From the NCBI RefSeq assembly GCF_029962835.1, contig NC_080590.1, positions 67,176,501 through 67,240,500 on the forward strand: a stretch of DNA of 64,000 nucleotides, read 5' to 3'. This document shows, piece after piece, positions 1 to 12,257 of this stretch. Both the position numbers and the translations under genes were made by a program. The notes under the pieces are model-generated. The model saw only the letters and a list, made by a program, of their open reading frames with translations. It ran no database searches and had not been told where the DNA came from. Every line of letters begins with the position of its first letter. Within the stretch, counting starts at the first letter, position 1. The DNA comes from Magnolia sinica (taxonomy: Eukaryota > Streptophyta > Magnoliopsida > Magnoliales > Magnoliaceae).

Positions 1-2157
1 CACCGTCCAGCTGTGGACCCCACAATGTGATGCATTTGTGGCCCATTTGGTGAGGCCCATTGTGATGCATTTGTGGCCCATATGATGAGGCCCGATGTGA
101 TGTATGAGAGGCCCATATAATAAGGCCCGATTAATGTATATGTGGCCCATGTGTGAGGCCTAAAGTGATGTATGTGAGGCCCATGAGTGAGGCCCATTAT
201 GATGTATATGTGGTCCATGAGTAAGGCCTATCGTGGTGTACATTAGGCCCTTTGTGTGAGGCCCATTATGTTGTGTATGAGGCCCTTGTGTGAGGCCATG
301 GGCCCATTATATGTTAGGCTCTATGTGGGCCACTCCTTGGGAGCAATGCTGGTTAAATATCCACATTGATGGGCAATGATGGTTAAATGTCCACATTGTG
401 ACCTTCCCTTAGGTCTTTGTTAGGCCCATTCTCATCCTTCTCTAAGTGGGTTAACCTAAATCATTGGGCCTCATTGATGTTTACATGGTCCATCTATTCG
501 TATTAGGATAACTCAAGATGTTGGGCCCGCATTGGTTGATTGTAGGATTATTTCTTTTTAATCTTGGAGTCCATCTAAGACTTATTTAGGCCCCTTAGGG
601 CATCTAGTGGGATATATGATAGTATGGAGAAGGAACCCTTTCCGGATCCTTAGGATTATAGCTAGGCCACCTAGGCCCAACCTTGATATGAGGAAAGTTT
701 TTTATCACCATAGATGGAGGGATCCGTGCTATCGGATTTGGTATATCCTCAGTTGAGGATTGATCCTTATGGTTTAGATCGGCTGTCCATCTATGGACCC
801 CGCCTTGTATATAGGCCGATTATCGATACCGATTACGAGCATGTTTAGTATAGCTTCATAATACATGCCCATACGCATCATTGCATGCTTGATATGAGAT
901 GTGGTTGGCCATTGCATATGCCATTGGGTAGGTTGTTTATGGGACTCCCTAATAGGTGTTGTCTCACATGGGCGCACAGTATGCACAGAATTGATGCATG
1001 ATTGGATTGTGTGACTCATGCATCTTGCATTGGTGAATATAATTATTGTACGACCTAGCGACATCAGGGCTGTAGCCTCTGCAGATATAGCGAGGATGGC
1101 AGGATTGGATACCAGAAATTCTTATTAAGGATAAGGTCGCGAAGGATGTCCCAGGGTGAAAGTCTTCAAACCCTTATAGTACCATGGAGGATGCTCTAAT
1201 GCCTAGACCAAGTGGATATATGAGAGCATGAGGGCTGAATATCAAAGGCTGCGTCTCCCACCATGTCGTGGTCAGTTGGAAGGGGATGTGGCCTTACCCG
1301 CTTGAGGTTAGGGGCAATTGTTAGGCTGAGTATGACCAGTTCGTAAATGGGTCCGCTATTGACGTGCCGGATAGATATTGGCTGACTATTAGCCAAGCAG
1401 ATAGTGAGGTCTCTTCCGCTTGCACGGTTGTGGGTCTAATGTAGGGCAGCAATGTAGTGTATAATGTATTAACCCCGGTGATTATCTAGAGAGAACTGTA
1501 CTGATATATGATGCTCCAGAGATGAGCTAGATTGATATGTGGATTGGCATGCTTGAGCTGCATCTTGCACATGACATTGACTATGTAGGCCTTACATCAT
1601 TTGGCCTTGGTGTGGCCGATAGCATTCATGCCTTTCATCGCATGGCCTTATTGTGGCTGTTTGCATTCATGCCATGCATCGCATAGCCTTGGTACGGTTG
1701 AGAGTATTCATGGACTTACTAGCATGTTTTCGCATTACTCTGATATTGCATACTTACATTGCTACCTTGTGCATAAACTTTCACCACCCTTTAAGCTTTC
1801 CATAAGCTTATGCACGATAGATGCATGCAGGTGATGCCAGGACGTAGTCGTAGCTGAGCAGGAGCGGAGCGTACAGCCGAGCTTTGGAGCCCTGATAGTA
1901 TCATTGTATTTCTTTTATGCACATTGTATCTAAAGTTTTTTATTATAGTAGATTTTTTGATGGAGTTTTGGTTATTGTTTGTGGGTTATGCTTGTTATGA
2001 AAGAAATTCATGTTTAAAATCCTCCATGTAGGATCCCAGGATCAGAACCTAGTATATGGGTGTTAGAAGCCAAGAATGGGGTACTACGGAGGTTGTCGGC
2101 ACCGGATTCGACGATCGAGAATTTTATGAGCCTGGATTCCGAGTTTGGGGCGTGACA
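1..2157 (+). mobile_element. LTR of a Ty3/gypsy-like element, 5' end outside window (probable solo LTR)
   Basis: The segment ends in GGGCGTGACA at 2157, and from 2158 the sequence becomes copia RNase H coding sequence, so 2157 is an insertion boundary. Its last 1.3 kb parallels the end of the complete solo LTR at 29478-33898: both have a block reading 'catcagggc(t/c)gtagcctc', a 'gggt(a/g)ctacggagg' block and a final 'cgtgaca'. It is therefore a member of the same family. The TSD would begin at 2158 (CTCTT), but its partner lies before the window, so solo or full-length status cannot be decided. No coding sequence is seen; short ORFs here are chance. Confidence 0.7.
29..310. repeat. About eight degenerate 34-35-bp tandem repeats
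   Basis: The unit reads roughly 'tgatgtatgtgaggcccat' followed by 'gagtgaggcccat' and recurs with a period of about 34-35 bp inside the LTR. Copies differ at several positions, so the array is old. Its GGCCCAT/TGATGTAT wording resembles the termini of the MITE family at 53-60 kb. Confidence 0.7.
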
Positions 2158-2345
2158 CTCTTTCTATTGCTGAAGCTAAATATATTACGGAAGGAAATGC
2201 TTGCACTCAGCTAATGTGGATGAAAAGAATGCTAGCTGACTATGAGACTACACAAGATACGATGACATTATATTGCGATAATTCTAGTGCAATAAATATC
2301 TTAAAAAATTCAATTCAACATTATCGTACAAAGCATATTGACATA
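2158..2345 (+). pseudogene. Ty1/copia RNase H, N-terminal part (base-layer element)
   Basis: Reading LSIAEAKYITEGNACTQL and then YCDNSSAINI and YRTKHIDI, this is the copia RNase H core: the (S)xAEAEY motif, the CDNxSA motif and the H of KHIDI. It starts immediately after the LTR that ends at 2157 and stops at the minus-strand copia insertion. The frame resumes at 28145 after the insertion and its TSD (ACATA here, ATATA at 28140-28144). It belongs to the oldest retroelement in the window, whose 5' part lies beyond position 1. Non-functional, because it is split by about 25.8 kb. Confidence 0.85.
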
Positions 2346-2990
2346 TGAAAGGACAAGTTATAAATGTCCTAGAGGGGGTGAATAGGACAATGCCAAATAT
2401 TTCAATATAATGCGGAATAATAAAACAATAATACTCACTTTCTTAGAGTATTGAATTCTTGATATCAAATAGTTCGTATGACAAACTTCACCTAAAAGAT
2501 TTAGACAGGACAACCTTATTTCACGACGTCTTTGAAATGAAAATATCAAATTTAGCAAGAACTAATCAATCATAAAATAAGCATATAAATAATAAAAACA
2601 ATCACCACAATGCACAAAGGAATTATAGTGGGTCAGTGCTTAAACCCACACCTACTCCACTCCCAAAATTACTACTCTCATAATTTTAGCTTTCACTATT
2701 TTAAGGTTTTCTTAGGGTCACTTTAACAACCTGATACAGTTCTTGTAATTTTTATAGGCTATCACAACAAAACCCACTTTGTGATTTTCATGGGATCACC
2801 ACAAACAAACCTACTGAGATTTCCGGGCTATCTTAGAAAATCCAAAATGAAATATAGTAAATACAATACTTATCTTCGATTAACGAATTGAAAATGTGAC
2901 TATAGCTTCATTGCAGTGATCTGCTTCTTGGGATATTTGATGAAGTCATGTATGAGTTCAACCTAAAAAGAATATAGGAATCTAATGTGA

Positions 2991-2991
2991 T

Positions 2992-3071
<80 letters not shown>
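2991..3071. repeat. (TA)n microsatellite in the 3' copia LTR
   Basis: About 40 uninterrupted TA units. The other LTR of the same element has a TA tract at the equivalent place (27198-27269), so the tract predates or accompanied insertion. Confidence 0.95.
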
Positions 3072-3075
<4 letters not shown>

Positions 3076-4306
3076 TAGTAGTTGTAAATTCTATTATCTT
3101 AAATCTCAAGTAGAGTACGGATTACTCTATTAAAAATGATTAAAACTATCTTGAGAAAGAGAATAAAATAAGCTAAACAAATATTAGAATTACCACATAA
3201 ATAGCTTCAGAAGAGCTTGACTTTCTCTCTTGATTAGAAGGATTTTCTCACTGATTTTTGTGTGTTAAATGAATGAAGAATGCCACTATCTATAGCCAAA
3301 GGATATGGAAATTTGGCTGGTCCAAGAGTTGGTTCGACTAGCCAGATTCCAATGATTTCGTTCCAACGACACTCGAATTTCGGGGGATAAAATCTTTCAA
3401 AAATTCAGCTGGCCCAGGTTAGGATTTGACTGACCGAATATAAGCTTTGACTAGCCCAAGCTAGGATTTGGCTGTCCGAGTATAAGCTTCGGCTGATCCA
3501 ATCTCTCTGAAATTTGAAATCTTTCAATAATGTCTCAGAAAAATCTGTATACAGACCCAATTACCACCTCATGCAGAAATACCTAAGGACCGCATCTTGT
3601 CGTAATTTAGGTGGAAATTAGTTAAGTATTAAACTAAATAATTAGTGGATTAAGCATGGGCCACCATTTCCACAAATGAGAAAGCCAAAAAACATTAATA
3701 CCAATGACTCACTACTACATAAAGACCTAGGAGAAATCCCAAGAGCCTGTCGCTCTCGAGAATATATTGAAACTCTGTATCGGACCTGGACCGCACGTCG
3801 AGAGTCTGATGACCGCGAAACTATAGGATTATGTCCGTCCTACTGGGCTTGGCAACCATCACAAGAATTAAGCCCAAATAGTGTCCAAAAATGCACAACT
3901 TGAGCCCTGAGTGAAGTGTGTGAGAAATGCAGATATCTTTAGAATATGAAATGAAACTAAAGTGAATTGGGCCATTCGTTCACACGCAAAAATAAGGATT
4001 TCAGACCATCAATTTCTAACCAAACTCTACCCATGGGAAAAGAAAATTTCCCTGCACATATCCGTATAACTGTGGCCCCGATCGAGTAAGTACAACTGTT
4101 GATCTAACATAGGTCCTCCACAGCCGATCGGCTTATCTGATCGCACCGAAATCATATCCTAGCATAGATCCATTGCTAGGGAACTTACCCTACGACATTT
4201 GTGAGTAGTGGGCCTTCCCGTGAGCTCTGTTTGTCAAAAACAGCTGCCTAAAGGATATAAACCATGTATATAGTGGCCCTGGGGCCATTTACATCACTAC
4301 TGGGCC

Positions 4307-4315
4307 TATAAATAG
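4307..4315 (+). promoter_or_regulatory. TATA box of the gypsy 5' LTR
   Basis: TATAAATAG follows GGGCC and precedes a CT-rich then purine-rich leader. The equivalent TATAAATAA is present in the 3' LTR at 14568. Retroelement transcription would be expected to begin about 30 bp downstream. Confidence 0.6.
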
Positions 4316-5546
4316 CCTCCCACACACCCTCTTTCCCATATACGAATTTTTCCAAACCCTAGGAGAGAGAAGAGAGAAAAGAAGAGAAAAGAGAAAGGAG
4401 ATAAGAGAAATCTTGGGAGATCGTTGCCGTGATTCTCTCCCACTACTCCACGTATTAAATCACCTTCCCTTTACACTACACGTTCCATTTTGGCTACAAT
4501 TTGGGTAAGAAATCTTAACCCTAATACCGTAGTTGAGATCCAGAATGGTTGTTTGCCAACCTATCTAATCGGTTTCACCATTTAAGTACCTGACGTTCTG
4601 TTTTCGGGAACGTAGAATTCGAACCGAGTCCGAATCAAGTATTTCGACGAAAGGTGCGGACTATAAACATTTAGGTTATGGTTATCAATGCTTTTAAGGT
4701 CAGCTAATGATTTAGGTCTGACTTGATTACTGCCATAGTCTTAGATACGCCGCTTTCAGTATAATATATATGTGTGAACTATGTTGAACAAAATTTGCCT
4801 CTCATGTGTTTGTTGAAATGTTTGAATGAACATGTAAACATGATTTGTGCTTGCCATGACTACTAATCTAGGATTCATCATTGCCACATGTATGTTGACC
4901 TCTCTGTATAAGGATTTGCTAAAATATATGTTGTAACTAACCTAGTCTATGTATTTGGTGAAGTGTAGTCTAAGTGTTTGATGAATTGTCTGAATGAGAA
5001 ATTGTTGATGATTTGTATGTATTGCGAGTGTGAATATAGGGTTTCTCTCTTGCCTTATACATATGTATAGTTTCTTTCATGTAATCATATTCGCTTCAAT
5101 ACAAATGATTGATAAAATGCTAGTATTTGGTAACATGATCAAGGTGTTTAATGAAATGCTCAAATGAGGACTTCACTTTGATTGTTTGTTAAATGCTGAA
5201 TTGATTATCACATGTATTTAATTGCTGCATCTGAGTAAGATTGGGGCTACAACCTAGCCTAGGCAATCAGTAACAGTTCCTATTCGGGTGGCCGAATTTG
5301 TCTCGCCACATTGGGTATATTTGATGAATCCGAGTCACACGAGACGATTGTCGACAGTGGTTAGGCCACGAGGGGTGCTTATGTGCTCCATGTCGATTAA
5401 GTCAACGTGTGCCTATACTAATCAGATTTGCCTAACAAACTGATTGGCCTATTGTGTGTTTACCATGTATGAATACCACTACTTGAATCTAAGGTACCCC
5501 TTTCCAATGTAAAGACCATCTCTAACCATGGTACCACGATCCGCTA

Positions 5547-5742
5547 AGACTTATGAGCCAGGCATGGTGGTATGGGATACCGTGTTCGAGCTGTCATCCT
5601 ACACTGGGGTGACGAGCCTCCCCGTAGTAACCAGTGAGCAACCAAGACTTGTGAGCCGGGCATGGTGGTATGGGACACCATGTCCGAGCTGTCGGCCTAT
5701 GCTGAGGTGATGAGCCTCCCTATAGTGACCGCGAGTATAAAC
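5547..5742 (+). repeat. 98-bp tandem duplication inside the gypsy LTR
   Basis: Two head-to-tail copies begin 'agactt(a/g)tgagcc' at 5547 and 5645, each containing 'gcatggtggtatggga' and 'gagcctccc'. The same pair is present near 15810-16000 in the 3' LTR and, inverted, at 24820-25090 in the related solo LTR, so it is a stable feature of the family. Confidence 0.75.
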
Positions 5743-6685
5743 TTTGAATTTGCCTATCGACTGCTTTTCATTAGGAGTGATTCCCTATAACTTGCCTATC
5801 ATACGTGTTTAAACTAGGATTGACAACCCTAGATGGATCCTTCAGTTTGGGTTAATGATATAAAGGGAGGTACTTTAGCTTTCCGAACCTATTGTATGAA
5901 TAAACTTAATTAAGTACTCAGCTAACACGGCCATGCTACGTATTACATTAGTTAGGATGTGCTTTTGGAGAGGAAGGTGCACTTTAGGGAGCGTTGTCAT
6001 ATTCAAAATTGGTTGTCGGAGTCGCTTGTGAGGGAGCTTTGTGCGAGGGCATACATCATACTTGCACACCATTCCTACATTAACAAGAATAGTTAGGAAG
6101 TGATTGTTGTATTGCTTTATCATTACTGCTTGACTGACTTAATAACATGTTAACATTTGCCTTATAGTACCACTGAGTTGACCACTTACTCCCACCCTGG
6201 GATAGTGTTTTAAAACACCAACTAGACTCTGGTTTAGATACAAGTGATGATGAAGTCTACGCAACGGAGCCGGGCTTCATGGATGAGGAGGAAGAGTTCT
6301 CCTACGTTCAGCTCTCAGGTGGGTCTATGTAGACCTCGTGCAGATTCGACGGGAACACGAGGATACCTGGCTTAGTTGGAACTCTTACATTCTCACATTT
6401 TGTATATTTTGAAACAATACATGTATATATTTAGCCCAGTTACATACTCATACTCTAAAGGTTGTGAAACACTTACTTGTTCAATATATATATATGTTTC
6501 AGTCTTCCGCTTGCTTAAATTTAATTATATTTAGAGTATGATATATTGTTTTGGTATAATTCCACTCATGTTTAACTCATTAATATGGATGAAATCTAAA
6601 CATCATTATCCATGATGCATAAGTGATGTGTTGGATCTTGGGAGTAGAGCTTTGCTCGACTCTCGAAATTTAGGACGTTAAAAGT

Positions 6686-6700
6686 TGGTATCAGAGCATG
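6686..6700 (+). other. Primer-binding site (tRNA-Met) of the gypsy element
   Basis: TGGTATCAGAGCATG lies three bases after the LTR end. It is complementary to the 3' end of initiator tRNA-Met, the usual primer of plant LTR retrotransposons. Between here and 7477 the leader is GC-rich (especially 6990-7190) with overlapping open frames that show no recognisable domain. Confidence 0.85.
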
Positions 6701-7476
6701 ATTTAGATTAAACTGGACATGGGTTATAGGTAACACGTCGCACTCTGACGCACTCTGACTTAGGAAGGGAGCGATGGAATTTAGAGACTACATTAGGATC
6801 CCAAACTTTACTGAATGTTGTGGTTTGGTCCACAACGTATTTTAGACAGCATGAATTGACCTAAGTTGTCTTAAGGCCGTCAGTTGACTGGTTAAATCGT
6901 TAGTCGACGGATTCCAAACCTAAAGCAGATTCAAAATGCATAAATACGCATGTGTTGATTGCGAAATCGGATCGTGCGGGCCTAAAACCCTAAAGCACAA
7001 AATACGGTGGGGCCCAGGGGGTCCCACACGTCAAACTGGCACCCCAGGAGGGGGTGGCCACCACCAGCCTCCACAGATGGGCATGACGGCACTGCCGGCC
7101 TCCACAGATGGGTGCGGCGGCATCATGGGAGCGGCGGCGCACCGCCCTCCGGCCAACCATGTGGGGCCTCTCCCGTGTGTGGGGCCCCTCTTTTTAACAC
7201 CCTTACCCCATTTCTCCCTCATTTTGTCATTTCCAACCCTCCAAATACTACAAACCTCCCAAAAATCCTCTTTCTCTCTCAAATCTCCACTTCCATACAC
7301 TCAAATCTCTCAAATCCTCTACATCTTACACCCCTCCACCACTATTCCTCTAAAACTACCCATTACATCTCCTCATTTCTCTTGTTCTCACCTACTTGGG
7401 CACAAAAACCTTCTTTTTGTGTCTCATAACTTCCATATCTTCAAACCCACTTTATTCCCAAAGCCTTTCCATCTCC

Positions 7477-8780
7477 ATGGCTCTCTTTGAGCTTGTCACC
7501 GCTATTTTCTCCATCTTAACACTCCTTTCCCTTATTGGAAAGAAGAGAGCGGCCCCGAATGAGGCCGGGCCTAGTCATCCACGCCGTTCTATGAAGAAGT
7601 CGAGTGCCGAGACAAGTGCAAGCACCGAGCGAAGGTCGAAACAGGACCTCGACCCTCGAATCTAGATAGAAAGGTCTTTACCAGCGGCGCTGAACTCAGT
7701 AAGTACCATGATCGCAAGGTTGTTTTTAAAGCTCATGTTGACGAGAAGCTATTTGGGTTGTATCCAGTAATTGACCTTCTCCTGTAGAAGGGGTGGGGTC
7801 CCATGTTTGAAGGTAAAACTCATGCAAGTGAAGGCACTGTACGAGTCTTCTATGCTCATGTACGGGACCCAACTCTGGAGCCTCTCCAGTTTACCATACC
7901 GTTGGAAAGAATTGAAGCTAGAGTCGATGTGGATGTCGTGGCACATATTATGGGGGCAGAATGTGGTGTGGTGCATGCCAGCGAGACTAATCTTGCTAGT
8001 GAATGGGAGAGGAATCGCCGCACACGTTTCCTTTGTGGCCAACTTGTTGAGTGGAGGCGAGGGAATAGCCTCGCATCGACTAGTATGACGGACGACTTTC
8101 GCCTGCTCCACCATATATGCACATACAAATGTATCTTAGGTGGAGTAACTGCATAGAATGCACTCGATTCATGGTGGATTTCCTGTACAGAGTTGGACAG
8201 GGAGACAAGTTGTACCTGCCTACTCTCGCCTTGTCTTAGATAATCAATACTGCACGATCTACTCGGGGAGATGCCTCACTCCCCTTCGGTCGACTCATTT
8301 GCAAGATCGCCCACAATTTTGGCTTCAGATTCCATATGGATAACCTCGCCCCGATCCACTTCATTAGTGAAACTACACTCAACAATATGGGCATAGGCCC
8401 CGGGCAACGCCAAGCAAGGCTTGACGAGTACGGGGATGAGATAGAAGAAGAGACTGAAGAGGAGGAAGGTAGTGAAGAGGAGGAAGGAAATGAAGTGGAG
8501 GAAGGAAATGAAGAAGAGGAAGGAAATGAAGAAGAGGAAGGCAGTGAGGAAGTGGAGCAAGAAGAAGAAGAAGAGGCCTAAGACTTAGATGAGGGACCTC
8601 CTACTGCTCATGAGGACCGCCATGATCGGGCCGCCTTAAAAACCCGCATGGCCAAGATTGAAGAAAACCAAGCCTACCTGAAGCAGAAATTCAAGGAGAA
8701 CCAGGCCTACCTAAAATAAAAGTTCAAGAGAATGTCTCGCACCCTTAAGGCCCTCCTGTGTTGTATGTAGGACAAGGGAG
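7477..8780 (+). pseudogene. Accessory ORF upstream of gag ('putative plant transposon protein'-like), acidic tail and coiled coil
   Basis: An extra coding region between primer-binding site and gag, broken by stops and at least two frameshifts. The N-terminal part has a basic, Ser/Thr-rich stretch (RSMKKSSAETSASTERRSKQ). The middle has a globular domain with VRVFYAHVRDP, a weak FTIPLERIEA segment, RLLHHICTY (8097-8123) and, in another frame, FMVDFLYRVGQGDKLYLP. The C-terminal part is very acidic (Glu runs, 8430-8580), followed by a heptad-like KIEENQAYLKQKF block near 8650-8710. The layout suits the plant-transposon protein domain often seen beside retrotransposon genes (my assignment, perhaps Pfam PF20167). 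The env-like ORF at 28755 has the same layout. Function unknown. Not typical of Tekay/Del elements, which normally go straight from PBS to gag. Confidence 0.6.
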
Positions 8781-9086
8781 CATCTCCGCCTTCACCAGAA
8801 TCGGAGGACTAGTCATGTGTTTGTAGTTGTTTTCTGGTTCCTTTTGTAATGGCCTTAGTTAGGCCTAGTTTGGATGTTAGGTTAGTAAGTGTTAAAGCCT
8901 TTGTTAAATATGCTCCCATGCATTCTCTATCATAATTCATGTAATGTTACATCATATGTATTGCGACAAATTTTGGTTAAATGAAATGGATGAAGCTCTT
9001 TTGATTAGAAATGTGTAGAATGCTTGGAAAAGTGGATGATGTTGCCCTGATCATGTAAATGTTGCATCCTATGTTGTGTATAGGGA

Positions 9087-10360
9087 ATGCCGCCTAAAAC
9101 TATTTGGAATGTGGCACATCTCCCACTTGGCGGAATGAATGACGGGGCCACTCACCCGAGTGGTAGCCAAACGGACCCCAATTTGGGTCCGAGTAGCGAC
9201 ATAATGTCGAATTCATAACCGGCCTGTGGTCCTACAAACGGGCCAACACCGAGTGCACCACCGTTCTGGGACAGAACTGTGCTTCTTCGTCGACGCCACA
9301 CATGCCTCAGGTGGCTTCTCCCCCTGATAGGTTGGAGTAGACGATTCTCCTGATGCAACAACAACAACTGTTTTTGGCTACTATAGCGGGGCCCATCACA
9401 CAGAACATGAATGTGGTGCCACCGATGCCACCCGTACAACCTTCCAGGAATATGACTGCAAGTAGCCTATTTGAGCGCTTCAGCGCCTCCGTCCTCCCAC
9501 TTTTGTGGGTACTCATGGACCCGAGGGGTTGAGTACTGGTTGGATTGCATATCCAAGATGTTGAGGCCGTTGCACTGTACTAAAGCAGAGTAAGTCGAGC
9601 TTATTACGTATATGTTTGAAAAAGAGGCTAGTCTTTGGTGGGATAACATTCTACGAACTGTTCCCACAGAATTTGCATGGATGTGGGACAAGTTTGAAAC
9701 CCGTTTTCATGGAAAGTACTTCCCCCTCACTTACCATAATAAAAAGGAGGGTGAATTTCTCCGCCTTCGATAAGGGAGGATGACAGTGGCAGAATACGAG
9801 AACCGTTTCACGGAGCCAGCCAGATATGCTCCTTTGATTTTGGTAAACAAACCGATGAGAATGTGGTAATTTTCAAAAGGGTTGTGGGCTGATATCTACA
9901 CCAAGATGTGTTGCGCTAGCATTCCCAACTACGCTAAGCTAGTGAACATGTCCCTATGAGTTGAACAAGATGGTGAAAGAGTGTCTCGAACATGCATGCC
10001 AATGGGCCCAAGGTCTCAACCAGAATTACAGAACCGTCCGTTTCTCAACAAGAGGCCGTGTGTGAATTCACCTCTTAGACAACTGGCTCTGCCAGCCTAA
10101 TAGAGGCGATTTGATCTTTAGTGCGTCTATTGTAATAAGATGGGCCATATAGAGCCCTTTTGTTTCACTAAGATGAAGGACAACGACTTTACGCAGCCTC
10201 AGAAGATCAATTGCCAGCCACCGCATGTTATTTCAGCTTCACCTCTATAATCTGCACCATCGGCACAACTATTCTACCAACCTCCCATATCTCAGAATAG
10301 GCTGCCTCAACGACCTATGGCAATGCAACCAAATCGTCCACAATAAGCTCGAGTACATGC
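9087..10360 (+). pseudogene. gag: Ty3/gypsy gag (capsid and nucleocapsid)
   Basis: Start chosen at the ATG reading MPPKTIWNVAHLP. The capsid region contains EASLWWDNILRTVPTEFAW and MTVAEYENRFTEPARYAP (about 9620-9840), the conserved retrotransposon gag core that packs the RNA into particles. A CCHC zinc knuckle, CVYCNKMGHIEPFC, lies at 10122-10163 with the regular C-x2-C-x4-H-x4-C spacing. Stops near 9218, around 9350 and near 9770 plus frame changes show it is dead. Followed without a clear gap by the protease region. Confidence 0.85.
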
Positions 10361-10379
10361 CCTCGCAGTCGAAACGTCT

Positions 10380-12248
10380 GAATCTGCGGTTGTAGTACCA
10401 GTAGCTTTTGAAGTCACTGCCCACATCCAAGTACACTAGTGTTTTTGTTAGTGGACACCAGGTCCACTATTTCAATGATAGCATACTCTACGGTCAAGCG
10501 ATTAGGGATGAGCACTACCCCTATGGATGGGGTGAGAGTCTCACAGCAGTAGGAACCTTCACAGACACCACTAAGCTTTGTAAGAATTGCCCGATAGACT
10601 TAGGAAGCAGAGTGGTGTGCATTGACTAGATTGTCACCATGATATCATTACGACATCATCCTCGGCATGGATTGGCTCACCAACATGAAGGCAGAGATTG
10701 ACTGTGAAACCAGATTGGTGACAACCCATGGGCCTGAAAACATGACCTTCACTTTCCCAGTTCAAGTCAGTAGTTTCTCCCACATCCGTTGTTATGCTTC
10801 CTTATTAGAAATATTGATGGTCCATCACTTGGGGACACGCCAGTAGTCCAAAATTTCACGAACGTGTTCGGAACGATCCCTAGACTACCTCCTCAATGCG
10901 AGATCGACTTTACCATCGACCTTGTGCCGGGCACGATACCTATCTCTTTGCCGACTTACCATATGCCATCATGTGAAATGGAGGAACTGAGGAAGCAGAT
11001 TGATGATTTATTAGATTCGGATTTCATACGGCCGAGCATATCTCCTTGGGGAGCACTCATGTTGTTTGTGAAAAAGAAGGATGGATCGCTGCAGTTGTGT
11101 ATAGATTATCGTAGGTTAAATCATGTCACGGTGAAGAACAAGTATCCTCTGCTCAAGATAGATGACCTGTTTGACCAGTTGAAGGGGGCACAACATTTCT
11201 CTAAAATAAACTTACAGTCCAGGTATCATCAGTTGCGCGTCAGGAATGAAGACGTATAGAAAATAACTTTCAGGACCAGCTTTGGGCACTATGAGTTCCT
11301 CGTGATGCCGTTTGGACTTACAAATGCACCAGCCATATTCATGGATCTCATGAACAGGGTGTTTCAGCCATATTTATACCAATTCATCATCGTATTTATA
11401 GATGACATCTTGATATACTCAAAGAGTTAGAAAGATCATGAAGAACACCTGCGATCAATCTTTGATACTCTTATGCAGAACTAATTGTTTACACAGTACC
11501 GAAAATGTGACTTCTGGAAGGAAGAAGTCAAGTTCCTGGGACACATGGTTTTCAAGGAAGGAATCATTGTGGACCTTACTAAGGTGACTGCGGTGCAAGA
11601 CTGAGAGTAGCCCAGCTCAGTTATGGAAGTGAGGAGTATCCTCGGACTTGCCAGCTATTACTACCGATTCATTAAGGACTTCTCCAAGATAGTCTGAACA
11701 TTGTCTCAACTCACTTGGAAAGATCTTAAGTTTGCTTGGAAGAGAAATTAGAAGGAGCCTTTCAGGAATTAAAGGACAAGCTGACGTCCGCACCCGTGCT
11801 AGTACTGCTAGAGCAAGGGGTTAAATATACTATATACATCGATGCCTCTCGAGTCGATTTGAGGTGTGTACTTATGCAGAAGGATAGGCTAATCGCCTAT
11901 GCCTCACGACAGTTGAGGAAACACAAGGAAAACTATCCCACTCACGACCTGGAATTGGCGGCAGTCATTTTCGCATTAAAGTTTTGGAGACATTACCTCT
12001 ATGGAGAGGAGTTCGAGCTCTTTTGCGACCATAAGAGCCTCAAATACATCTTTACACAGAGGGACCTGAATATGAGGCAACCACGTTGGATGGAGACCTT
12101 GAAAGACTTCAAGTTTGAGGTCTCCTACCATCCTAGCAAGGCTAACCTTGTGGCTGATGTGTTGAGCTGCAAGAGAACTATAGAATTTGTAGCCCCACTG
12201 ATGATAGAAGAGTGGAATATGGTGGAATTCGTGCGAGACTTCGAATAG
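10380..12248 (+). pseudogene. pol: Ty3/gypsy pol: protease remnant, reverse transcriptase, RNase H
   Basis: The protease C-terminal part reads YHYDIILGMDWL near 10636-10671 (the ILGMDWL motif). RT follows: [17 protein letters not shown] (about 11080), [15 protein letters not shown], and the active-site block [10 protein letters not shown] at 11392-11421, where F-I-D-D keeps both aspartates. RNase H has YIDAS (first Asp), [14 protein letters not shown] (Glu) and [11 protein letters not shown] (Asp). RT and RNase H copy the genomic RNA and remove it. In-frame stops at 11258, near 11430, 11482 and 11603, and a frame change near 11735, inactivate it. Confidence 0.92.
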
Positions 12249-12257
12249 AAACTGACA

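Larger units (their letters stand above)
3526..6682 (+). repeat. 5' LTR of the gypsy element
   Basis: About 3.16 kb, aligned along its length with 13787-16931. The first bases have decayed: where the 3' LTR begins TGTAACGTCTC, this copy reads AATAATGTCTC, and the end reads GTTAAA instead of GTTACA. It contains a TATA box (4307), a purine-rich GAGAGAAGAGAG leader near 4365-4400 and a 98-bp tandem duplication (5547-5742). Confidence 0.9.

Noticed and set aside
6936..7490. 184-aa open frame with overlapping 140-aa frame in the gypsy leader
   Set aside because: GC-rich, no domain, no start context related to the accessory ORF, and frames overlap on both strands, as expected of biased composition.
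8276..8560. 94-aa minus-strand frame rich in Phe and Leu
   Set aside because: Antisense shadow of the poly-Glu tail of the accessory ORF.
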